DNA of 64,000 nt from Methyloradius palustris (GTDB lineage Bacteria > Pseudomonadota > Gammaproteobacteria > Burkholderiales > Methylophilaceae): NCBI RefSeq assembly GCF_019703875.1, contig NZ_AP024110.1:992001-1056000 (forward strand). The letters run 5' to 3'. Positions 1 to 7,771 of this stretch are shown here, piece by piece. Made by a program: the position numbers and the translations under genes. The notes beneath the pieces are model-generated. The model had not been told where the DNA came from. It searched no databases and saw only the letters and a program-made list of their open reading frames with translations. Within the stretch, counting starts at the first letter, position 1. Every line of letters begins with the position of its first letter.

Positions 1-412
1 ACAGCTAATAATTGGGAAATATGCTGCGTGATGACTGCTAGATTATTGTTAGTGTTTGGGCTAGCCAGCTGATTATTCATGGATCACTTTAATTGTTGGT
101 TGATTACTCTGCATTTTTGCTATGCGTTATAAATATGCGCAAAAGGCCGATGTAAGCAGAATGCATGCCAAACGATTGTTGAGATCGATGGTTTAACCCA
201 AGCCGCCAGTCATACTGTGAAAAAATAAGTTTTGAAAGATCGCGAGATAAAAGTTAGAAAGTCTTGGAAATGCGCGCATGTGCTCAGTAACTGAGCGCTA
301 AAAGCTAAATGGCACTTAGCCGAATTATTTGGTGGAGTCACAAAAAATAAATTAAACGATTAGATTCAGTCAGCTTTTTTATATTGCGTGACTCCTTTAT
401 CATCGAGCCAGC
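1..412. other. Intergenic left edge, no gene seen
   Basis: No convincing coding region lies before the helicase gene. Every frame is broken by stops. A short hairpin (6-bp arms at 282-287 and 291-296, three-base loop) is present but has no T-run. The promoter of the downstream helicase should be here, but I cannot point to convincing -35/-10 boxes. Confidence 0.6.
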
Positions 413-1972
413 ATGTCACAACACAAACCACTGACCAAAGCACAAAAAGCCGCTGCCATTCTCAGGCTGCAAGATTACCTGTCGACCTTTCCACTTGCCC
501 GCTCGCTCAAGCGTAAGATTCATTTCAATTTAGGGCCTACCAATTCAGGTAAAACGCATGAGGCGCTGGAGGTGTTGGCTCGCGCAGCTTCTGGTGTTTA
601 CCTTGCGCCATTACGTTTATTGGCGATGGAGATTCGTGATCGTTTGATGGATGCAGGCGTGCCTTGCAACCTGATCACGGGCGAAGAGCGCAATATCATC
701 CCCGGTGCCCAGCACACAGCTTGTACAGTGGAGATGCTGAACTCTAGTCATCAGGTAGAAGTGGCGATTATTGATGAAATCCAGATGCTGCAGGATGAAA
801 GCCGTGGCTACGCATGGACAGCTGCGCTGGTTGGCGCGCCAGCAAATGATGTGTTTGTCTGTGGTTCAAACGCAGTCACCGAGCCTTGCTTAAGGTTGAT
901 AGATTCGCTAGGTGAGGACTATGACATCACCTACATGGAGCGTAAAACACCACTGATATTGGAAACCGAGGGATTGAGCGGTGCACATTACAATCGGCAA
1001 CGCTTGAGAAAACACTTACGTAAAGGCGATGCCGTGATTGCCTTTACGCGTAAAGATGTACTTACCTTAAGTGCCAGATTCAGGCTGTGGGGCTTTGGCG
1101 TTGCGAGTATTTATGGTGCGTTATCGCCTGAAGTGCGGCGTACGGAAGCCCGCAGATTCAGTAGTGGAGAGGCTGATATATTGGTAGCGACTGATGCTAT
1201 CGGCATGGGGCTGAATTTGCCGATACGCCGCGTGGTATTTTCAGCGATTGATAAGTTCGATGGCGTTGCCAGCCGCATGCTGAATGCGACTGAGGTGCGC
1301 CAGATCGCAGGCCGAGCAGGGCGCTATGGCATTTACCCTACAGGCTATGTCAGCACGTTTGAGAATGATGAGCTGGTGCATATTGAACACATGCTGAGCA
1401 CTTCGGATATTGCCACATTGACTAAGTTACCGATTTCGCTGAATCCATTTCACGTAGAAACCTTGTCGCACATGCTCAATACCGAGCGTATAGGCGAATT
1501 GCTGGAGTTTTTTGCCAGCAGTATTGCTATAGATAGCCCGCTATTCCAGATTGCAGGTATGCAAGGGCAGGTGGCACAAGGTCATTTAATTGAGGCACAT
1601 GCGCCTGATCTCAGCCTTGAGGATAAATTCAGGTTTGCTTGCGCGCCAGTCTCTTTGGATAAAACACATGAGCGCGATTACTTCGTGAGTTGCCTCACCA
1701 GTTACGCGCAAGGTAAACAAATGCATTTGCCAGCAGAAACCTACTGGCTTGATTCAACCAGCCCGCAACATCTTGAGCAGGCCGAAGACTTGAGTAAAGA
1801 TTTAAGTCTCTATGCATGGCTGGCGTTCAAGTACCCTGATATTTTTAACCAGAGCCATTTATTGCCTGCACTTCGTGACAGAGTGAGCCGTTATATTGAG
1901 CGTGCATTGCTCAGGCAAGCTGGCTTTAACGACACATCAAAAGAGCTTATGTACTACTCTGAAAGAAGATAG
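413..1972 (+). CDS. SUV3-like ATP-dependent RNA helicase
   Basis: This 519-residue superfamily 2 helicase resembles the mitochondrial degradosome helicase SUV3, which unwinds RNA for exonuclease decay. Walker A GPTNSGKT is at residues 41-48 and the DExH-type box is DEIQ at 121-124. Motif V (DAIGMGLNLP) is at 261-270 and motif VI (QIAGRAGR) at 297-304, followed by a SUV3-type C-terminal region. It starts with ATG behind a weak ribosome site. It stands alone, with a convergent small gene 20 bp downstream. SUV3-like proteins are known from some proteobacteria, so family assignment is firm. The bacterial RNA substrate and nuclease partner are unknown. Confidence 0.85.
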   Translation: MSQHKPLTKAQKAAAILRLQDYLSTFPLARSLKRKIHFNLGPTNSGKTHEALEVLARAASGVYLAPLRLLAMEIRDRLMDAGVPCNLITGEERNIIPGAQHTACTVEMLNSSHQVEVAIIDEIQMLQDESRGYAWTAALVGAPANDVFVCGSNAVTEPCLRLIDSLGEDYDITYMERKTPLILETEGLSGAHYNRQRLRKHLRKGDAVIAFTRKDVLTLSARFRLWGFGVASIYGALSPEVRRTEARRFSSGEADILVATDAIGMGLNLPIRRVVFSAIDKFDGVASRMLNATEVRQIAGRAGRYGIYPTGYVSTFENDELVHIEHMLSTSDIATLTKLPISLNPFHVETLSHMLNTERIGELLEFFASSIAIDSPLFQIAGMQGQVAQGHLIEAHAPDLSLEDKFRFACAPVSLDKTHERDYFVSCLTSYAQGKQMHLPAETYWLDSTSPQHLEQAEDLSKDLSLYAWLAFKYPDIFNQSHLLPALRDRVSRYIERALLRQAGFNDTSKELMYYSERR

Positions 1973-1992
1973 CGCCTGCTTAGTAAAGTCAA

Positions 1993-2190
1993 TTAAGGTG
2001 CGCAACAACCAAAATCCCGTTCCGCAGCCACCCAATAATGATGTGGATGGTTTCTAAATCCATCTTTCTCGGCCATTAAATAGGCTTCAGTTTCTATTTT
2101 TCGCTGCATTTCTACCTCGTACCCCCAAGGTAAGGGATGCTCTGACGGTTTGCTTTTCCTGGATACTCTTTCTGATTTACGTTTTTCCAT
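1993..2190 (-). CDS. DUF2934 domain protein (65 aa)
   Basis: A short soluble protein with a basic N-terminus (KRKSERVSRKSK) and a C-terminal segment with the DUF2934 pattern: an IETEAYLMAEKDGF helix followed by a YWVAAERDF stretch. DUF2934 proteins have no established function and are typically small stand-alone proteins. The ATG is preceded by AAAGGG six bases upstream, which supports this start. It is transcribed in the same direction as the small membrane peptide gene just upstream, about 55 bp away, so the two could share a transcript. Confidence 0.7.
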   Translation of the reverse strand: MEKRKSERVSRKSKPSEHPLPWGYEVEMQRKIETEAYLMAEKDGFRNHPHHYWVAAERDFGCCAP

Positions 2191-2244
2191 TTTTAACCCT
2201 TTCTAATTCAGCCGTTGTTTAAACCAATATCGTTTTATCTGCGA

Positions 2245-2343
2245 CTAGCCAAAAATGACTGAGAAGAAGCTGATATAAGACATAACGATCAAAGCGATGA
2301 CGATTGCCATTGGGAAGTTGTGAAAAGTGAAAATGTTTTTCAT
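2245..2343 (-). CDS. Predicted 32-residue single-pass membrane peptide
   Basis: A very short reading frame with good support. GGAG sits seven bases before the ATG, and it encodes a short polar N-terminus (MKNIFTFHNF) followed by one strongly hydrophobic helix covering about residues 11-31. A perfect FNR-type palindrome lies 64 bp upstream of the start. Small membrane proteins of this size often act as regulators or subunits of membrane complexes, for example terminal oxidases, but I recognise no family here. The function is unknown. The FNR site suggests induction at low oxygen. Confidence 0.55.
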   Translation of the reverse strand: MKNIFTFHNFPMAIVIALIVMSYISFFSVIFG

Positions 2344-2406
2344 CGTGTCTCCAATCTGAGATTGCTTGTTGAGGGTTAATCATCAGGCAAAACAAATAAG
2401 AGGTTT

Positions 2407-2420
2407 TTGATCTATATCAA
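2407..2420 (-). promoter_or_regulatory. FNR/ANR-type binding site (perfect consensus)
   Basis: The sequence TTGATCTATATCAA matches the FNR half-sites TTGAT-N4-ATCAA at all ten conserved positions. On the minus strand it is centred about 70 bp before the ATG of the 32-residue peptide gene. A GATGAT -10-like hexamer at 2379-2384 is at the distance expected for a class II site centred at -41.5. It also lies about 40 bp past the stop codon of the regulator gene, so the small gene is the likely target. Confidence 0.7.
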
Positions 2421-2460
2421 TCAACTGATTTATTCGTGATTTTTTTACAGACTCAAAAAA

Positions 2461-3171
2461 TTAGCCATTCAAAATGCGGTAATAGATTTGTTTATCAGAA
2501 TGGTAGCAACTACATGCTGCACGCTCTAAGCCTTCACTATCATGAATTTTCATATTGCCGCGGCTGTAGCTGATGAGCGATTTGCGCTGTAATGAACGTG
2601 CAGCTTTAGTGACGCCAACACGGCGTACCCCAAGCATTTGCGCAAGAAACTCTTGTGTAATGTGAAACTCAGATGAATGCGCGCGATCTCGTGTCATCAA
2701 CAACCAGCGTGCCATACGTTCTTCTACCAGATGAAACCGATTGCAAGCAGCGGTTTGTCCGAGCTGGCGCATGAGTACATATACATATCGCTTTAACTGA
2801 CGTTCCAGAGAAAGGCTTTTGCCTAACACTTTTATAAAAGTGGATCTTTCTATACGCAATGCAGGCCCCGCACCTTGCACCTGTGAATGAAAGGGTGCGA
2901 TATTCACACCCAATACCAGCGGAAGGCCATACATACCTTCATTACCTATCAAGCCCACTTCCAATCCTGTGCCGCTATCTAATGGCATGACGAGTGAGAT
3001 GATGCTTTCGGTTGGAAAGTAAACGTGCTGTATAGGCTCGCCTACTTCACATAGCACATTGCCCAATACCAGCGTTACTGCTTCGCAAGATTCAATGAAA
3101 CGCTTTCTGTCAGCTCCTGGCAGGCCAGAAAGCAGGTTATTCGTATCATCTGTAAATCCTAGTTCAGGCAT
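2461..3171 (-). CDS. Crp/Fnr-family transcriptional regulator (236 aa)
   Basis: It has an N-terminal cyclic-nucleotide-binding-type beta barrel (about residues 20-125), a dimer helix and a C-terminal Crp-type helix-turn-helix with recognition region LGVRRVGVTKAA. It lacks the N-terminal cysteine cluster of oxygen-sensing FNR and the FNR recognition pattern ExxSR, so it probably does not read the nearby FNR boxes. I chose the ATG at 3171 because AAAGGACT sits just upstream. An in-frame start 48 codons earlier would add an unrelated extension. It is a paralogue of the next gene (similar length and layout). The effector is unknown. Confidence 0.85.
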   Translation of the reverse strand: MPELGFTDDTNNLLSGLPGADRKRFIESCEAVTLVLGNVLCEVGEPIQHVYFPTESIISLVMPLDSGTGLEVGLIGNEGMYGLPLVLGVNIAPFHSQVQGAGPALRIERSTFIKVLGKSLSLERQLKRYVYVLMRQLGQTAACNRFHLVEERMARWLLMTRDRAHSSEFHITQEFLAQMLGVRRVGVTKAARSLQRKSLISYSRGNMKIHDSEGLERAACSCYHSDKQIYYRILNG

Positions 3172-3463
3172 TTCTGAGTCCTTTTGAATTTTGGACGCTG
3201 CCAGGGAAATAGCGGGTGATTTGGCAAAGCCGTAAAGATGTGGGCAATCTAAAATAGGGCAGACATCGTGACGTGTCTGAACGCTGGCACACCTAGTTCG
3301 ATCTGTGACGAACATAAATTCTAGTTATGTGTGGTGTCAGACAGAACGCAGTGCCTAACCACCATACTCTTTATCTACTAAACAATATGATTATTTGTTG
3401 AGGCTATTAGCGTCTATGCTTTAGCGCACTTGCCGTGATGAATTACAGGAGTGAATTGAAGAA

Positions 3464-4189
3464 CTAACTCGCGATGACATGCAGCGATGGCAATAGGCGA
3501 TCAAACTCGGTTTTTACTACGGTATAACATTCACAACTGCGTTTTTCCAAACTGGGTCGGTCAAGCACTGTGATATGGCCTCGGCTATAGTCAATCAGCC
3601 CAGCACGTTGCAGCTTACCTGCGGCTTCAGTCACGCCTTCACGGCGAACCCCAAGCATGTTTGCAATCAGTTCCTGCGTCATGGTTAATTTATTACTAGA
3701 CAGGCGATCGAGGCTTAACAACAACCAACGGCACAATTGCTGTTCAACCGTGTGGTGACGGTTGCAGACTGCGGTTTGCGCCATTTGGGTAATGAGTGCT
3801 TGTGTATAGCGTAGCAAGAGCCGCATCACTGGGCCTGCTCGGCTGAATTCTTCTTTAATGAGTTGTGCTTTTAGCCTGTAACCAAAGCCAGCGCTTTGTG
3901 TGACTGCTCGGCTAGGCGTGGTATTGCCACCCATAAACAGGGAGATGCCGAGTATGCCTTCATTGCCCACCACTGCAATTTCAGCTGATGAGCCGTTTTC
4001 CATCACATAGAGCAAAGAAACAATGGCTGATGTGGGGAAGTACACATGCTTCAACTGGCCGCCAGATTCGTATAGCACTTCACCTAATGGCATCTCGACC
4101 AACTCGAGCATGGGTAAAAGGCGCGTGTATTCGGCAACAGGCAGTGCATTAAGTAGATGGTTTTGCTTAGGGGAATGTTGATCGTGCAT
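3464..4189 (-). CDS. Crp/Fnr-family transcriptional regulator (241 aa)
   Basis: Second Crp/Fnr-family regulator, arranged like its neighbour: an effector barrel, a dimerisation helix and a C-terminal helix-turn-helix (LTMTQELIANMLGVRREGV). The recognition helix carries RREGVTEAA and not the FNR ExxSR pattern, and no Fe-S cysteines are visible at the N-terminus. The ATG at 4189 is preferred, with GAGACG five bases before it. A TTG 13 codons upstream is possible. The cysteine-containing tail (SCECY) matches ACSCY in the paralogue. The 292-bp gap separates the two genes into independent transcription units. The ligand and target genes cannot be told from the sequence. Confidence 0.85.
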   Translation of the reverse strand: MHDQHSPKQNHLLNALPVAEYTRLLPMLELVEMPLGEVLYESGGQLKHVYFPTSAIVSLLYVMENGSSAEIAVVGNEGILGISLFMGGNTTPSRAVTQSAGFGYRLKAQLIKEEFSRAGPVMRLLLRYTQALITQMAQTAVCNRHHTVEQQLCRWLLLSLDRLSSNKLTMTQELIANMLGVRREGVTEAAGKLQRAGLIDYSRGHITVLDRPSLEKRSCECYTVVKTEFDRLLPSLHVIAS

Positions 4190-4483
4190 TGGCGTCTCTA
4201 CAAGGTTATAAAGAACATCAAACACCAACGCGGGGTTTGAAGAGTCTTTTTATTTTTGCTGAATGTAGTATAGAACAACATCTCCAGTATGTGCGGTAAC
4301 GCACATATAGAGCGATAAAGAATTAAGCGGGGTAGTGAATTTTGTATGGAGGGTACCGAACAGGTGGTGTATTCAATGAGAAATTAATACTGATTTTAGT
4401 GTGCCATACTGTACTTGACCTATCCAACCCAATAATAGTGATGTGCAGCAGCCGCTGAGATCATTTATCCAGGAGTAAACGCA
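4190..4483. other. Divergent intergenic region
   Basis: About 290 bp separate the regulator gene (leftward) from the 42-residue gene (rightward). It should hold both promoters. I see a TTGACC hexamer at 4415-4420 but no good -10 box at the right distance, and no other structured element. Confidence 0.5.
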
Positions 4484-4612
4484 ATGAATAAAGAACAGAA
4501 AAGCAATAAGCTGGAGAAAAAGAAACCTTTGCTGACACCCAAAGAGAAAAAAGCTGCGAAGAAGACCAAGGAAGAATCCAAAGACTTTTTAACGCACGAC
4601 AAGTCACGCTAA
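4484..4612 (+). CDS. Small lysine-rich protein (42 aa)
   Basis: A short reading frame with a good ribosome site (AGGAG at 4471-4475, eight bases before the ATG). The product is very hydrophilic: about a third of the residues are lysine, with several glutamates and no hydrophobic segment (ending DFLTHDKSR). The composition suggests a soluble, intrinsically disordered, nucleic-acid-associated or stress peptide, but this is inference. An inverted repeat follows at 4631-4666. The family is not recognised. Confidence 0.55.
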   Translation: MNKEQKSNKLEKKKPLLTPKEKKAAKKTKEESKDFLTHDKSR

Positions 4613-4630
4613 TCGCTAAACCTTTACGGA

Positions 4631-4666
4631 CTATGCTTAAGCTCTCCTACATGAAATTAAGCATAG
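4631..4666. repeat. Inverted repeat after the lysine-rich gene
   Basis: Arms CTATGCTTAA (4631-4640) and TTAAGCATAG (4657-4666) are perfectly complementary over 10 bp with a 16-base loop. No T-run follows, so it is not a classical intrinsic terminator. It may be an mRNA 3'-end hairpin or a protein site. Confidence 0.45.
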
Positions 4667-4737
4667 ACTGACATCATATGTTCATCTGAGTTACTACAAT
4701 GAAAGCTCAGAATTCATTAATGATTAAAGGAATTAAC

Positions 4738-5289
4738 ATGAACAAAGTTAAACACTTGCTGCTAGTCGCAGTCGCCACATTTTCTATCTCGGCTTTCAGT
4801 AATTTTGCCAACGCAGCCACGGCTGAAGACTTGAATAAAGATGCTGAGCAAGCCCTGCAGAAGCTTTATAAAACCAACCCATTTGCAGAAGATGTTGCCA
4901 AAAAAGCTAAAGCGATTCTGGTATTCCCTAACATCATCAAGGCTGGTCTTGTGTTTGGTGGTAGTTACGGCGAGGGCGTGCTGACTGAAGGTGGGAAAGT
5001 GGATGGCTACTACAACTCAGTCTCTGCTTCATGGGGCTTACAAGCTGGTGCGCAATCTTATGGCTATGTGGTGTTTCTGATGAACGATAAAGCCGTGAAG
5101 TACATTCATGAGACCAAAGGCTGGGAAATCGGCGTTGGCCCAACAGTCGTGGTTGTGGATGAAGGCGTAGCCAAGAATCTGTCATCTTCTACTTTGAAAG
5201 ATGATGCTTATGCCTATATTTTCGACCAGCAAGGTTTGATGGCAAGCTTGAGTATTGAAGGTACAAAAATCTCACGTATTAAGCGTTAA
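4738..5289 (+). CDS. SYLF/YSC84 domain lipid-binding protein, secreted
   Basis: A 183-residue protein with a signal peptide (MNKVKHLLL through FANA-A, cleavage near residue 27) and a SYLF (YSC84/DUF500-type) domain. Typical motifs are KAKAILVFPNIIKAG, GGSYGEGVL and SASWGLQAGAQSYG. SYLF proteins bind lipids or phosphoinositides, and bacterial members are periplasmic or outer-membrane associated with poorly known roles. The ATG at 4738 has AAAGG upstream and gives a clean signal peptide. An ATG 13 codons earlier would spoil it. A strong hairpin terminator follows at 5305-5340. Confidence 0.85.
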   Translation: MNKVKHLLLVAVATFSISAFSNFANAATAEDLNKDAEQALQKLYKTNPFAEDVAKKAKAILVFPNIIKAGLVFGGSYGEGVLTEGGKVDGYYNSVSASWGLQAGAQSYGYVVFLMNDKAVKYIHETKGWEIGVGPTVVVVDEGVAKNLSSSTLKDDAYAYIFDQQGLMASLSIEGTKISRIKR

Positions 5290-5304
5290 GAGAACCGTAG
5301 TACC

Positions 5305-5340
5305 ACCACACTAGATTAGCCTCAATCTAGTGTGGTTTTG
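5305..5340 (+). terminator. Rho-independent terminator after the SYLF gene
   Basis: Perfect 13-bp stem (5305-5317 with 5324-5336) and six-base loop, followed by TTTTG. It sits immediately before the FNR site of xfp, so it insulates the phosphoketolase promoter from upstream transcription. The last T residues overlap the FNR box. Confidence 0.75.
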
Positions 5341-5351
5341 ACCTAAATCAA
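5338..5351 (+). promoter_or_regulatory. FNR/ANR-type binding site before xfp-ackA
   Basis: TTGACCTAAATCAA matches TTGAT-N4-ATCAA at nine of ten conserved positions. Its centre is about 58 bp before the xfp ATG. A TATGGT hexamer at 5373-5378 lies where a class II FNR promoter puts its -10 box, predicting a transcript start near 5385, just ahead of the AAGGAGG ribosome site. This suggests activation of the operon at low oxygen. Confidence 0.65.
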
Positions 5352-5402
5352 TATGGTGCAGCCTGCATCAATTATGGTTGGTGGTCAATAAAGGAGGCCT
5401 AC

Positions 5403-7766
5403 ATGTCAGACACCTTGTCACCCGCGTTGCTGCATAAAATGCATGCTTATTGGCGCGCCGCTAATTACCTCTCAGTCGGGCAGATATATCTGCAAAGCAA
5501 CCCGCTGCTAAAGTCACCGCTTAAACTTGAACACGTTAAACCAAGACTACTTGGGCATTGGGGAACAACTCCCGGCTTGAATTTTCTTTATGTTCATCTA
5601 AATCGCCTGATACAAGAGAACGACCTGAATATGATCTATATTATTGGCCCTGGTCATGGCGGGCCGGGCATTGTGGCTAATACGTATCTCGAGGGTTCAT
5701 ACACCGAGTTTTATCCTGCGATTGAGCGCAATGAGCATGGCTTGGCACGTTTATTCCGCCAGTTTTCATGGCCGTACGGCATTCCCAGCCATGTTGCGCC
5801 AGAAACCCCAGGCTCTATTCATGAGGGCGGTGAGCTAGGCTATTCACTCGCCCATGCTTTTGGTGCTGCGTTTGATAACCCTGACTTGATTGTCAGTTGC
5901 GTGATTGGTGATGGCGAGGCCGAAACAGGTGCGCTGGCGGCTAGCTGGCATTCCAACAAGTTTCTAAACCCCGCGCGGGATGGCGCGGTCTTGCCGATTT
6001 TGCACCTGAACGGTTTCAAGATTGCCAATCCCACGATTCTGGCGCGGATCAGCAAGCAAGAATTAACCGAATTAATGCTTGGCTATGGCTATGAGCCTCA
6101 TTTTGTTGAGGGTGATGACCCAATGTTGGTGCATCAACTGCTCGCTTCAACGCTGGATAGTGTGCTGGCAAAAATACGCGAGATTCAAAATAAAGCCAGA
6201 GCCAATAATCAGACAGAGAGTCATGAGCGCCCAAAGTGGCCGATGATCGTATTTCGCACCCCCAAGGGTTGGACAGGCCCGAAAACAGTCGATGGCAAGC
6301 CTATGGAAGGCACATGGCGTGCGCATCAGGTGCCAATTGCTGACTTTAAAACACCAGAACATTTGGCTTTGCTCGAAGTGTGGCTAAAGAGCTATAAACC
6401 CGAAGAGCTGTTTGACGAGAATGGCAAGTTTCTCAAGGAGCTTGCCGCGCTTGCGCCTACAGGTCATCGCCGCATGGGCGCTAATCCCCATGCCAATGGC
6501 GGCTTATTGATGCATTCGCTCACTATGCCGCACTTTCATGATTACGCCATTACAGTGTTGCAGCCGGGTAGCGTAAAAGCGGAGGCGACCAGAGTGTTGG
6601 GCAAGTTCTTGCGTGATGTCATGAAGCTCAATCTTGAAAAAGAGAATTTTCGATTGTTTGGCCCTGATGAGACGGCATCGAATCGGCTGGATGCCGTATT
6701 TGAGGTATCAGGCAAAGAATGGATGGCCGAAATCGACGGTGTAGATGTCAACCTTAACCAGCAGGGGCGGGTGATGGAGGTCTTGAGTGAACACCTTTGC
6801 CAGGGCTGGTTGGAAGGTTATCTTCTGACAGGTCGTCACGGGTTCTTTTCTTGCTACGAAGCATTTATCCACATTATTGACTCCATGCTCAACCAGCATG
6901 CCAAGTGGTTAAAAGTGACTAAAGATATCCCCTGGCGTAAGCCGATTGCGTCGCTTAATTATTTGCTTACTTCGCATGTGTGGCGGCAAGATCACAATGG
7001 CTTTTCGCACCAGGATCCTGGCTTTATCGACCATGTCGCCAATAAAAAGTCCGATGTTGTGCGTATCTATCTGCCGCCTGATGCCAATTGCCTGCTCTCG
7101 GTCGCTGACCATTGTTTGCGCAGTCGCCATTACATCAATGTGATTATCGCTGGCAAACAGCCTGAGTGGCAGTGGCTGGATATTGATGCAGCGGTCAGGC
7201 ATTGCAGCATAGGCGCGGGTATCTGGCAGTGGGCGAGCAATGATGAGGGTAAGCCTGATGTGGTGATGGCCTGTGCTGGTGATGTGCCTACCCTAGAAAC
7301 CATGGCAGCAGTCACATTGTTGCGCGAATATATTCCAGACATTCGCATCTGCGTGGTGAATGTGGTCGATTTAATGGTGCTGCAACCACAATCCGAACAT
7401 CCACATGGCTTGGAAGACCATGATTTTGATGCGCTATTTACGCTAGATAAGCCCGTGATTTTTGCCTTTCACGGCTACCCCACCATGATTCACAAGCTGA
7501 CGTATAGGCGGCATAACCACCACAATATCCATGTTCGCGGTTACAAAGAAGAGGGCACGACAACAACGCCATTTGATATGGTGGTGCTGAATGACCTTGA
7601 TCGTTACAGGCTGGCACTTGATGCTATCACCCGCATACCAAGGCTCGCTGACCGTGTTGAGGCGGAAACGGCCAGATATTGGACAACGATGGAGCGCCAC
7701 AAACTCTACGTGAGTGAACATGGTGACGACATGCCAGAAGTGAAAGATTGGCGCTGGAGCTCGTGA
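5403..7766 (+). CDS. xfp: Xylulose-5-phosphate/fructose-6-phosphate phosphoketolase
   Basis: Thiamine-diphosphate enzyme that cleaves xylulose 5-phosphate (and often fructose 6-phosphate) with phosphate to acetyl phosphate plus glyceraldehyde 3-phosphate (or erythrose 4-phosphate). The 787-residue length is typical. The N-terminal motif GPGHGGPG is at 82-89 and the ThDP/Mg site GDGEAETG at 169-176, followed by the N residues of the binding loop. A textbook ribosome site (AAGGAGG) precedes the ATG. It is followed directly by ackA, so acetyl phosphate can be turned into acetate and ATP. In a ribulose-monophosphate methylotroph this gives a short fermentative or overflow route. An FNR-type site lies upstream. 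Confidence 0.95.
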   Translation: MSDTLSPALLHKMHAYWRAANYLSVGQIYLQSNPLLKSPLKLEHVKPRLLGHWGTTPGLNFLYVHLNRLIQENDLNMIYIIGPGHGGPGIVANTYLEGSYTEFYPAIERNEHGLARLFRQFSWPYGIPSHVAPETPGSIHEGGELGYSLAHAFGAAFDNPDLIVSCVIGDGEAETGALAASWHSNKFLNPARDGAVLPILHLNGFKIANPTILARISKQELTELMLGYGYEPHFVEGDDPMLVHQLLASTLDSVLAKIREIQNKARANNQTESHERPKWPMIVFRTPKGWTGPKTVDGKPMEGTWRAHQVPIADFKTPEHLALLEVWLKSYKPEELFDENGKFLKELAALAPTGHRRMGANPHANGGLLMHSLTMPHFHDYAITVLQPGSVKAEATRVLGKFLRDVMKLNLEKENFRLFGPDETASNRLDAVFEVSGKEWMAEIDGVDVNLNQQGRVMEVLSEHLCQGWLEGYLLTGRHGFFSCYEAFIHIIDSMLNQHAKWLKVTKDIPWRKPIASLNYLLTSHVWRQDHNGFSHQDPGFIDHVANKKSDVVRIYLPPDANCLLSVADHCLRSRHYINVIIAGKQPEWQWLDIDAAVRHCSIGAGIWQWASNDEGKPDVVMACAGDVPTLETMAAVTLLREYIPDIRICVVNVVDLMVLQPQSEHPHGLEDHDFDALFTLDKPVIFAFHGYPTMIHKLTYRRHNHHNIHVRGYKEEGTTTTPFDMVVLNDLDRYRLALDAITRIPRLADRVEAETARYWTTMERHKLYVSEHGDDMPEVKDWRWSS

Positions 7767-7771
7767 GCGCC

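Noticed and set aside
130..225. A run of codons ending in a lysine-rich tail before TAA near the left edge, considered as a gene remnant
   Set aside because: No start codon is in frame, it is preceded closely by stops, and the residues match no family I know.
4631..4666. Calling the inverted repeat a rho-independent terminator
   Set aside because: The loop is 16 bases and no T-run follows on either side.
2407..5351. Assigning the two local Crp/Fnr regulators as the proteins that bind the two FNR boxes
   Set aside because: Their recognition helices lack the FNR ExxSR pattern and they have no Fe-S cysteine cluster.
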